Assembly: GCA_026874595.1 (NCBI GenBank)
Contig: CM049313.1
Span: forward strand, 57,683,159 to 57,747,158
From: Sipunculus nudus
Lineage: Eukaryota > Annelida > Sipuncula > Golfingiida > Sipunculidae
Reading direction: 5' to 3'
Length of the DNA stretch: 64,000 nucleotides
Below, one piece after another: positions 25,291 to 35,989 of this stretch. The notes below the pieces were generated by a model. The model made no database searches, was not told the origin of the DNA, and was given only the letters and a program-made list of their open reading frames with translations. How positions within the stretch are numbered: position 1 is the stretch's first letter; each line of letters begins with the position of its first letter. Position numbers and translations under genes: made by a program.

Positions 25291-26729
25291 TTTAGCGAAC
25301 CTGTGAGCTTATGCGATGGTGTGGCATCGTCCATCGTCCGGGGTCCGTCGTCTGTATGTTAACCCACACTATCTTGAAAACGGCAACAGTTAGCATCACA
25401 AAATTTTATGCAAAAAAATAGTCATCTAATAAACTCCATCGGATTTTGCTTATTTTTTGGCTAACTGCATTTTCTTAGATTTTATAGGGAAAAAGCTTAA
25501 AAACCTTTAAAAATCTTCTTCTCTGAAACTGTTCAGCCAAATTGTCCAATATTTCACAGAAATGATCCCTGGAACAATCTCTCTCAAGTTTGTTCAAATG
25601 GTTTAAGTTTGGTGATTTTTGGCCGAGTTACAAGAAGTTAAACTTAGTCATCTGTCCAAAAAAGCATACTAAAATTACAATCTCAGAAACTGCTGGAGCT
25701 ATCATCACCAAATTTTATGGGAATGTTTGTAACATGAGTCATATCTGAAATTGAGGTATTGGTGGCGCCACCTGCATCAGCCTTTTTTGTACGGGGGTCA
25801 TCAGTGCCCTTATCATACTGAGGACTACAAAAAACTTCTTCTCTGAAACCATATGGCCAAATTGTTTAATATCGCACAGAAATGATCTTAGGGTAGTGCT
25901 TTCTGAAGTTTGTTCAAATGGTCTCAGTTCAGTGACTTTTGGCTGAGTTATGGGAAGCTGAATTTAGCCATATGCCATGACAGCCCATTTTAGCTCAGTG
26001 GGTAAAAAGATCTTCTTCTCAAAAACCACTAGGCCAAATTCTAAAATCTTACACATTAATTATCCTTAGATGTTGATAATTCAAGTTTGTTCAAATGGTT
26101 TTGATTCAGTGATTTTTGGCCGAGTTATGAGAAGCTAAACTTAGCCATTTTTCTGTATTTTCCTGTAAGAGTTATAAACCTGCAAAACATTTTTGAAGGA
26201 CACAGCTGAGGCTAATTTGTTTAATATTTTACAACGACTTGAGCTAGCATCATGAAATTTAATGTAAAAAATTAGCCATCTGAAAAACTCTTTTTCTTAG
26301 ATTTTATTGAGAAAAAGCTAAAAAATTGTTTAAAATCTTCTCCTCCAAAACTGTTAAGCCAAATTGTTCAATATTTCACAGAAATTATCTCTCATACCAT
26401 CTCTCTCAACTTTGTTTAAATGGTTAAATTTGGGTGAATTTTGGCCGAGTTACAGGAAGTTGAACTTAGTCATCTGTCTAAAAAAGCATACTAAAATGAC
26501 AATCTCAGAAACGGCCAGAGCTTTCATCACCAAATTTTATGCCAGTGTTGGTCACATGAGTCATATATGAAATTCAGGTATTGGTGGAGCCACCTGCCTT
26601 GACCTTTTTTTGAACTGGGGTCATTGGTCATCTGTATATTAACCCATTATTTCTCGGGAATAGCAGGAGCTACCATCCCCAGATTTTATGCAATAATCTC
26701 TCACATATCAAATGTTGTGGGATTCAGCT

Positions 26730-29700
26730 TTTTTAGCTCAGCTGACTATAAGTCATCTGAGCTATAGTCGTGGTCCATTGTTCGTCGTCCGTCCGTCTGT
26801 CCGTCCGTCCGTCCGTCCGTCCGTCCGTAGATGTGGCACGTTTTGAATCCGTAAGACCTAGGAATCCAAAATTCAGCATAATGTTAGATGTCCCCAAGAT
26901 CTCCTACCAAGCCAAAAACTGGGTCTTTGCGACTTCGTTCCTTTGAGAAATTAAGGAAAAACCTCAATTTTTTATTAAAATCCTATTTTCACACTTCAGG
27001 ACTGCCTAATATCAAAACCACTCATCTGTTTTTCCTCATATTTACCATAAATAATCCTCTATATGGTTCCTATGTACATGCCAGAAATTGGGTCTGTATT
27101 ATATAATTTAAAAAAGTTATGGGCCCAAACATAATGCATTTTGTAAATAATCAGGAAAAAAATTTGATCACTTAACACAAAACTTGTTAAAGCTAAGCAC
27201 TTTTATTCCAGTAATATAACTTTTATTAATCAAAATTAAATTGTATACCCAAAATTTGATCAAAATCCTTTAAATTTTTTGAAATATTAGCAAAAATAAA
27301 AAATTGGTACCTTAAACTTTGCCCAACTTTGACCATGGCACGTTTTTTTCCTGTAACTGCTGTGGATTTATTTTTCAAAGCATGTTTTTGTTAGCATTTC
27401 AACTGTTAACATTTAAAATTTGAAACCAGTTGATCAAAAACTGTAGATTTTATTCAAGCTTTCAAGCACCATGTCACATATTGTTTACATCAACCTAGTG
27501 TTATGCAGTTTGCTAGAGCTCAGCTCCCCAGCTTCAGCTCTAAGTTCCTTAAATTAGGCATACAGTAAGATGTCTCCAAAATCCCCTACCATGCCAAGAA
27601 TTTGGTCACCAGAACTTAATTCCTTCGAGATATTAATAAAAAACTTCATTTTTTCATTAAAAACCCTTTGTTACACTTCAGGACTGCCTAGTATCAAAAC
27701 CACTGATCTGACTTTGATCATATATAATATACATATTTTTCTATACATTCGCTATGCACATGCCAGAAATGATGTCAGTATTGCCTAATTGTTTTAAGTT
27801 ATGTGCCCAAACAAAATTGACTTTGTAAAAAATCAGGAAAAATATTTACTCAGGTTTCATGAAAATTATTGAAGCTAGAGAATTTTTTTAAGTATATAAC
27901 TTTGTTAAATTAAGATTCAATTGTATACCCAAAATTAGATCTGTATTTTGTAAATTTTATAAGTTATTAGCATAAACATAAATTCAGTACCAGAAATTTT
28001 ACCCAACTTTGACCATGGCACATTTTTTCCCTGTGAGTACTGTTGATTTAATTTTCTCAGAATGTAAACATAAGTATTTAATGTGTTTAAATCTGAAATT
28101 TGAAACTAAAAGGTTGAAAATTAGGCTAGTTATTGAATTTTATCTTGAGGGTCTATTGTAGTCACTTGCTTTGTTCCAGATGCAGGTAGGCCACTCCAGG
28201 TCACTGGAAGTCAGCTATGCCAGGGTTCCTGATTTGTTTCAGTCACTGGGGGAGATCCCCTGCTGTGACAGGTGTACAATTGTTCTCATATCACACCCCC
28301 TCCCCCCCCCCCCCCCATGAATATATAAATATACATTTGTATGCATGATGTGGTGTTACATGACAAGATTGAGATTTATGATGATGCAATTTAGAATTAT
28401 GAATCAACGTTTATATTCAGAAATATATGTTATTTTGGAAATGTATACAAATTAAACTTAAAATAAAAAAAATGAGGATCTAATACAAACATGTGTTCAT
28501 TATTTTTGAGCCTCAGCAGAATTGGAGATCAGGCTTTGTTTGCCCTGAATGTTTATGCAAAAGTGTTGTTAATCCCATCTCTTCCCCCCCCCCCCGGCTG
28601 TCATTGATCCTTAGCACCTCACCGTCACCTGTGCACTGGGACATTAGTTATTATTGCAAATGTGTACAATTTTTTCAATTTGAAAGATAATTGGATTAGA
28701 AAAAATTAAGATCTAATATTGAAACATATTCTTGCCCCAGGAGAATGGAACATAAAGTGATCAGCTCTTGTCTGTCCATCATCTCTCAATTATCATTAAA
28801 TATATATACTAATTATGAAATTTTTCCTTTAAGCACTGTTGAAATAACTTTCATATGCTGTATGTGTATGGATTTAAGCCATTAAAGTCTGAAATTTGAA
28901 AGCAACTTATGTATTCAGATGTGTTATATTGCAGATTCAAAACTTTAAAATATTAAAATATATTATCAGCTTTGTTTGTCTAACAGTCTGTCTGTCCTTT
29001 TTTAAATATTATGTAATTGTGAATAGACTATTTAATCCTGTAAGTATTGTTGAATTAAGTGGAAATCCTATATGTATATACACTATGTTAATACAGAGAT
29101 GTTGTAACTCCCATCATTCCAGCCCTCCCCCCCCCCCCCCCCCCCAACCAACAGGTTCTTGCATCTGGGGACTGGAGACATCAGTTATATTTCAACTGTA
29201 TACATTTTTAAAAATTTAAATACATATATTTAATAATATATATTATGTAAAATATATCCAATTGAGCAAATGGGGAAAATACTGAACTGTCAACAAACTA
29301 TCAAAAAGCCAGCCAATGATCATGGTAATAATATACATCTTATGTTCACAAACTGCTCACATGCTTCAATTTTGACATTAGAGAATGCATGGTTTGGTCA
29401 CAAAATATTATTTGCAACAATTTCTCACTCATCAATACAAACCAATCATGTCAACCAGCCATGGCATATATTACCTTTTCATCTTAGACTTTAACCTTTA
29501 TTATTTTAGATTTTTACCTTCAAGGCCAACTTCAGCTGAGCACAGTGACCCATATTTATAGCACCATGTCTTGAATGTTTACATCAAGTCATTGGTTAAC
29601 AGTGTTCCAGGCTGTTACATAACACCTTCACTCCTTGCCTACTGCTTCTGTGAGTGTCTGGGTCAGGCTGGGTCAGGCAGTAATTACCAGAGAGCCTTTC

Positions 29701-31072
29701 TCCTCTCTCTTTCCCTTTCTCTCTTTCTAGCTCTCTTTCTCTCTCTCTCTTTCTCTCTCTCTCACCCCTATGCCTCCCTTCCTCCCTCCACCCCATTATG
29801 TTGACAGGTACTATAAACCTAATTTATTAGATATATATGTTGATGCAATTAAGAAATGTGAATCAACTGAAATATTCACATATATATGTTATACTCTAAA
29901 TGTATAGTTACATTTTCAAACCTGGAAAAAAATGATGTTATAAAAAAGGGAATATATGTAAAAATTGTTCATAATTTCCTGGCTCAGAAGAATGGGAATT
30001 AAAATTATTTGCTTTGTTTCTCTAGCTTTCTTGCCTGTTTTAAATATTTAATAATTATGAATAAACTTTTTTTTCCTGTAAGCTCTGATTAATTAAATTT
30101 CATATCCTGTACGTATATGCAAGGGTATTGTAACTCCCACCATCCCCTTCCCCCACCCCACTAAGTCCTTGCTCCTTCGCACTGTCAACAATAGTGCTAT
30201 TGCTATAGCATAAAATTTAATAATTTGAAGAAAATATATACAGAGAGACAGAGGCGTTGTAACTCCCATCATAACCCCCCCCCCCCCCCTCCATCAAGTC
30301 CTTCCGCCTGTGGAGTGGGGATTTTATAGCAACTGTATACATATCATAAAATAGAAAAAACAGTTTAATTAAAGTTTAAATTTAAAAAATTGGATCTCAT
30401 TAGACAAATGTGTAAAATGTTGAACTGTCAACAGCCTGTCAAAAAGGTATCCAATGAAAGCGCAAGGTCAGATCTTAAAATATTATTTGCAACAATTTCT
30501 TCAATCATATCAACCAACCATAGCCTAGATTACCTCTTTCTCTCAGACTTTATCTACATTTCATAATATTTTAGATTTTAACCTTCCAGGTGTTTAAGTA
30601 CTGTTGAATGCTCCCTCCCTCTCTCTCTATCTCCTTTTCTCTCTACATCCAACCCTCCTTGCTGCCCACACTGTTTCCTTCCACTCTTCAGCATAGTTAA
30701 TAATAACATTATATATGTCAAATTGAAATCTTGCGGACTTCTATACACTATAGATCCTTCAACAAATAGCCTTATCATCATTCTACCACTGCTTAGTGTA
30801 CTGTCATTGCATTCATATTTGCTCAAATATATTGCTATTTTCAACAGCTCCCAAATAAATAAAAAATAAACCACTATATTTACTCCATATTAATCCATCA
30901 GTCAGGTAATTTCATACATGATTTACTCGCATATTACATTATATTCCTTTATAATAGCCTAATAGGTCCATGATATTCATAAGGTTTGTCGACTAAATAT
31001 AGTATCACAATGGTGATACATTTATAGTTCAATCATGATCAGCTGAGCGCCGTGACCCATAGGTCCCTTGTT
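26730..31072 (+). mobile_element. Innermost family A element (type II body) nested in family B
   Basis: The 5' end is TTTTTAGCTCAGCTGACTAT with a run of CCGT repeats. The 3' end is ATCAGCTGAGCGCCGTGACC, then CATAGGTCCCTTGTT. Left flank GGGATTCAGCTT and right flank TTGTTATCTGCATTTACTT join to match the uninterrupted family B sequence at about 25,440-25,490. The body holds two ~683-bp units followed by degraded units with poly-C tracts and a CT microsatellite. Confidence 0.85.
28180..30305. repeat. Poly-C-bearing degraded tandem units
   Basis: Within the innermost element, blocks with GTTGTAACTCCCATCAT or a close variant followed by a C run recur near 28,565, 29,099, 30,125 and 30,253, with pure C tracts of about 13-20 bases near 28,301, 28,584, 29,125 and 30,277. 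A CT-rich microsatellite occupies 29,699-29,765. Open frames across these are low-complexity artefacts. Confidence 0.6.
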
Positions 31073-32004
31073 TTGTTATCTGCATTTACTTAAAATTTAT
31101 AGGGAAAAGGCTGAAAAACCTTTAAAAGTCTTCTACTTGTAAACAGTCCAGCCAAATTGTTCAATATTATACACAAATGATCCCAGAGGCAAGCCTTCTC
31201 AAGTTTGTTCAAATGTATTGCATTTGATGAATTTTAGCGGAATTACACAAATTTGAACTTAGTTATTTGGCCAAGTAAGCATACTGACCTAGTGATCTCA
31301 GAAATGACAGATTCTAGCATTACCAAGTATTGTGCAAATGTTGGTCACATGACTCATATTTGAAGTTGCAGATTTTGTGTTGCCACCTACATTGACCTGG
31401 TTTTTATTTGCAAAAACCTCATAATTTTAACCTCTTTCAGCTGATAATGTTTATGATGAAACTGTCAAGTTGAATCATTTAGTTTTCAAAAGAATTATCC
31501 TAGGACATGGTTCTTTCAATCATATAAGAATAGATTGAGTTTGTTGATTTTTGGTTGAGTCGTGAAAAGCTTAAGTTGGTCTTATGGCCATTATTAGGTC
31601 TATTTCAAACTGAGGACTGCAATAGTGTTCTTCTACAAAATTGTTGTTTCAATTATAACTTCTGTGACATTGCACAAAAATTATTCTTAGGTGGCCTTTG
31701 TTCAAGTTTACTTGAATGATTTTTGGCAGAATTATTGGACCTTTAGCAAAGAAATAACTGCATCTTTTATTATTATAGATATTTTTGGTAAAAAGTTTAT
31801 GAATATGTCAGCTTGAAAAAAAAGCATTTTAGCCAAAGTCTTTCAGTATGTGTAAACAGATTTACCAACAGGCAAAAGATTGTGTCTGTATCATTAAATA
31901 GGTTGAAAAACTGCCAACTGTTTCAGATTTTGCAACAGATCAAGAGTTCATTCAGTGCAGCAAGATATAGGTCAAGAGTTCAGTCAGTGCAGCCAAGCAC
32001 AGGG

Positions 32005-32125
32005 CATGTGATCACTGCATGATGTCATGTGAACACCTCATGGCCAGCATGTGATCACCTCATGGGTAGCATGTGATCACCTCATGAGTATCATGTGATC
32101 ACCTCATGGGTGTCATGCCCCTCAG
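32005..32125 (+). repeat. ~27-bp minisatellite with TGATCA core
   Basis: Five imperfect units of CATGTGATCACCTCATGGG with short variable spacers occur inside the family B element. Each unit contains the palindrome TGATCA. Confidence 0.75.
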
Positions 32126-33241
32126 GGCTGCATGTGGAGCCAATCTGTGAGCTTATGCAATGATGTGGCTACTATTTTAGATTTGGCAACAGGCCAAAGG
32201 TCAGTCTGGATCTATTATAGCTTCGGCAGACTGCCAACTGTATCAGATTAGGTAACAGGTCAAGAGTTCACTCAGTGCAGCTAGGTACAGGTCAAAAGTT
32301 CACTCAGTCTAGCTAGTTCACTCAGTGCAGTAGCTGCATTCTATTTATAGCGTTGGCAGACTGCCCACTGTGTCAGATTATGCAACAGGTCAAGAGTTCA
32401 CTCAGTGCAGCCAGGTACAGGTCAAAAGTTCAAAAGTCAATTTGTCACAGTTCACTTGGGGCAACTGCCTTTCTGACCTAAGCCTGGTCAGCCCCATGCA
32501 TCAGACTCAAGGTAAGTCTGATGTATTGGCCTGATATATTTGCCAGTTTGTGATGGCTTTCTTGTTCACAAGACAGGTGTCGCCACCTACAATGACTTTT
32601 GCACAATGTATGTGCCTCCTTATTTCTACAGAGGAATTTGATATAATCAGCCTGAAATTGGGCATATTTATACATATCGAATAGCTTTGTCATATACAAG
32701 ACTGGTGGTGACACCTACAATAATTTTTGCACAGTGTTTCCCTGCTTATTTCTCAGGAGGGGTTTGATATATCAGTCTGAAATTGGGCATATGTATATAT
32801 CTCTGATAGCTTTGTTGTATACAAAACTGGTGGTGCCAGCTACAATCATTTTTTTGTTGTGTGCAGCCATACGAGAATTTCAGCAGTGATGTTTGTGTAA
32901 TTGTTTCTTATTCAAAATGTTTAGTACTTGCATGGTTCATATACATGAAAAGTAATGGTCCAGTATTGAAGAATTATACCTGGTGTATTTCCCAATGCAC
33001 AGGTTCGCATTAGGCCTGTAGGCCTTGTTATTAGTTTCTGCAGACTGGTGGAGCCACCTGTTTTTTTATGCATTTTTTCTCTGTTTTTTTAGATATATAA
33101 ATACAGACACAGTCTTGGCCTGTTGGTTAATCTGTTTGATGCTTCAGTTGAATGGGTATATACTACCATTCAGATGATAAAATTTCCTTTTGCGAATCTC
33201 TTCCCAGTCAGCTGAGCGTCATGACCCATGGGTCACTTGTT

Positions 33242-34232
33242 TAATGCTTGAGCTAGCGTGTGCAAAAATTCATGGTATGTTATGCAAAACTTAAATAAAC
33301 AGGTAAGAAAAAACACAGTTTTATAACAGTTGTTACCATTTTTGCATCAAGGGCTATATGGCCAACATTAACTCCTGCCAAGTCTCCAGTGTGGCAGTGG
33401 CTCCACATTTATTGGAGGGGTGTCATAAAAGCCTGGGAAAAAGGTCTGCCGTTTGGAAATTGGAAACAGGAATTGAAACACAGTAAAAACAAACCTTGTT
33501 AAAACCATTAAAAAAAATGAAACTGATACATAAGGATCTGTATGTTTGTCTTATGATGCAAGTGTAAGCTGTGAAAATAAATGATGTGATAGCATTTTGT
33601 GACTGTGATTTAGATTGTATTTGGGCTTTACACAGAGTTAAGAAATCATTTACAATGTGGATGGGACAAAGAAATTAGGTCACAGTTTCCTATCTGTTCT
33701 GTTTTCTAGATTTGGGGGTTGAAAAGGTGTAAATCGTAATGCTACATTCTTACCACATATTCCAATGTTATAAATGTCAATCCAAGGTTACAAAAATTAT
33801 TTAGCAATCCATTAGCATCGACTTGCTATCGAGCAGTAAATACACAATCGTTTAAACTGGATGTATCACAGGGACTGACGTTTTGAAAGGACAAGGAAAA
33901 AATCAATTTTATGAGAGCAGTAAATCTTTAATTCTCAGGTCACACAAGAGTTTAGTCTTGAGAAAATATTTCATTGGTTCGTGCATGGATTTCGGTCACT
34001 CCTGTTATTATCGAAAGGTTCTTGATATTTGTACTCCCTCGTGGGTATGACTTGGAAAATATCGTCGCCTACAATGAATGTCAGTATTGAGCTTATGGAC
34101 GCAATGAGATAAAACTTTTCTATTTTTAACTCTTTCTAATGGCATGAGCTAGTCATGGAAGCTAATCAGTACTTGTCCATGGGAAAATATCAACAAAACA
34201 TGCAGAGAAGTTTACTTATATATGTTGTCAAA
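33242..34232. other. No gene or repeat recognised
   Basis: Unique-looking AT-rich DNA between the nested element and the hAT MITE. Both strands were scanned; open frames are short and featureless. Confidence 0.4.
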
Positions 34233-34274
34233 CAGTGGCGTCAATTTTTCTCCCAGGTTGGGGGGGAATGAGTT

Positions 34275-34333
<59 letters not shown>

Positions 34334-34684
34334 TTTCAGCGTCTCTGAGTGTCATATTCAACTATATATATTTATATATATATACATTATATATATATAT
34401 ATAATTGTTATATATATATATACTCATGTCATTTGTCAGATATTTATTATGTTTTAGAAAATAAGTGTATTCGTGAATTCTAAGCAATGTTTATAGATAT
34501 AACATTTTTTAGTAAATGGACCCAAAGTCTTTAATTCTATTTATTAATTAATTAATTTCATTTGCAATATTATAATATTATTCTCTGAAAAGTGGGGGGT
34601 ATGATAACATTGACCATCTCCCCCTTGCCAAAAAGTGGGGGGTATATATACCCCCCATCCCCCCCTCCTATATTGACGCCCTTG
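34233..34684. mobile_element. hAT-type MITE with 8-bp target-site duplication
   Basis: The left end is CAGTGGCGTCAATTTTTC. The right end reads, on the complement, CAAGGGCGTCAATATAGG. Both ends then run into G-rich tracts of the same polarity. The element is flanked by perfect 8-bp direct repeats, TTGTCAAA, at 34,225-34,232 and 34,685-34,692. Eight-base duplications and CA.GGCG termini are typical of the hAT superfamily. The 452-bp interior is AT-rich, includes a long (TA)n run at 34,276-34,328, and encodes nothing, so it is non-autonomous. Confidence 0.85.
34276..34328. repeat. (TA)n microsatellite
   Basis: An uninterrupted TA dinucleotide run inside the hAT-type MITE. Confidence 0.95.
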
Positions 34685-34789
34685 TTGTCAAATGCAGATC
34701 CTATTGCAAGCATTGTAGTAACCCCTACTGGAGCGGCATACATATATTTCCTGCCATTTTACTATAATGTTCTAAAATTCCAAACTTAT

Positions 34790-34885
34790 AATTCATTCCT
34801 CCTCAAGAGTGAAATTAAGGAGTTGAATCGGATCCTGACGACTATGTATCAACGGCTGGGGATATAATCCTGCCTTTTCTGAAAT
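34790..34885. repeat. Short dispersed repeat, mate at 49,805-49,900
   Basis: It shares ATTCATTCC, GAAGTTGAAT (or GAGTTGAAT), CTGACGA.TAT and GGCTGGGGAT followed by TCCTG with 49,805-49,900 in the same order. It may be a repeat tail or an old duplicated segment from around the receptor loci. No reading frame is preserved. Confidence 0.45.
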
Positions 34886-34892
34886 AAAGACA

Positions 34893-35391
34893 ATACGTAA
34901 ATAATTTTCACACGAGTGGATTAATTCAGAACCGTTTTGATAAAAAATAAAACAGCACAGACATTTAAAACTCTATCCGCTGGATTGCAAAATAAATAGA
35001 AAACTGGTCCCTGTTGTCTGAAACTAACGACAAGTGCACCATAGCTGGACGTATTCACACTATTACATTATAATATGTTCTTTAAAATTAAGTTAGACTG
35101 TTATTAATTTATATCCAAATAGCATCATTCTAATAATACTCTTATACAAATGTAAAGATACGACGAATACTTAAGGTCTACAATTAACTTAGACCTTTTG
35201 TAACCATACAAATACATCGGATTTATTGTCGAATCTCCTTTGTTTCAAAGTGGTCTTCAGTCAAGATCAAATATGGAGGCTAATTATAAGATATGGCGGC
35301 AACTGTGTATTTAACGGAGGTATACGGCGGTTAACTGGATTTTGTTCTTAGTTTCAATGATAGAGACTTCGACATGAGATTTTGGGACTGC
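34893..35391. other. 3' flank of receptor gene 1; nothing recognised
   Basis: AT-rich DNA downstream of the minus-strand receptor stop codon. No clear AATAAA on the minus strand was singled out. Confidence 0.3.
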
Positions 35392-35681
35392 TTACTTTTT
35401 CTTGAAGTAGATTAATATTATCCCAAAGACGGCGAGGAATCCCATTATTGTGCCTGTTGTAGCCAGTGTTGGTGTAACCCAGGCGGATTGTGACGCAACG
35501 TCAGGGTTGTTGACAGCCGCCGTTTGTCCTTCTGTTGTCACAGGGTTGTTGACACCCGTTGTTTTTCCTTCTGTAATCTCACGACTGTTGACAGCCGTCG
35601 TTTGTCCCTCTGTGGTCACACGGTTGTTGAGCTCAGTTGTTTCTGCTCTTTGGGTTACCGTAGACCGATGGTCTGATATAA
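35392..35681 (-). CDS. Receptor 1 exon 9: Thr-rich repeats, TM segment, short tail
   Basis: Three tandem 13-residue units of the form V-T-T-E-G-Q-T-(T/A)-A-V-N-N-P give a stalk likely to be O-glycosylated. A TM helix (about TGTIMGFLAVFGIILIYF) follows and the protein ends KKK-stop. The cytoplasmic part is too short to signal alone. Confidence 0.85.
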
Positions 35682-35911
35682 CTGTGAATCAATAGTGCCA
35701 ATTATAATGTATAAGATTATATTTTTGATGGACTATGTAAGTATAACTTTCTTGATAAACTGCAATCCGTTTAAATGTCTTCATCTGTATTCAGCATGGT
35801 TCTGCTATGTTGGTACAGTGTAAATGTTTTATCAACTGTACTTGTCAAAAGAACAAAGAAGAGACAATGATGCATATTACCATGATAATATAAAGATATT
35901 ATGATAACACA

Positions 35912-35989
<78 letters not shown>

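Larger units (their letters stand above)
25291..33029 (+). mobile_element. Family B Helentron-like element nested in family A
   Basis: The 5' end is TTTAGCGAACCTGTGAGC. The 3' end has the inverse, CACAGGTTCGC, at about 32,999-33,009, then the hairpin AGGCCTGTAGGCCT and TGTT. The body contains leaky repeats with TTCTTCTCTGAAAC and TTTGTTCAAATGG, then 41-bp-scale repeats with GGTCAAGAGTTCACTCAG (about 31,940-32,430). It is itself interrupted at 26,730-31,072. A decayed copy of its own 5' end occurs near 32,137. Confidence 0.85.
23001..33241 (+). mobile_element. Outer family A Helentron-like element, interrupted by a family B element
   Basis: The 5' end is TTTTTAGCTCAGCTGACTTT with a nearby inverse copy TGCTGAGCTATAG. 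The 3' end near 33,208-33,241 is TCAGCTGAGCGTC followed by the palindrome ATGACCCATGGGTCAC and TTGTT. The body is an array of about 338-bp units. The array stops at 25,290 in the middle of a unit (...GACCATTAAGTCTT) and resumes at 33,030 with ATTAGTTTCTGCAGACTGG, exactly the next part of the unit. The 7.7 kb between is therefore a later insertion. Confidence 0.85.

Noticed and set aside
26888-27788. Two similar plus-strand frames starting MSP(R/K)SPT
   Set aside because: They come from two ~683-bp units of the innermost element and differ by many indel-like changes; treated as repeat noise.
29571-29804. Frame with S-L-S-L-F repeats and its complement with R-E-R-E-R-E
   Set aside because: CT-rich microsatellite.
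34222-34404. Frame with I-Y-I-Y repeats
   Set aside because: It is a (TA)n run inside the hAT-type MITE.
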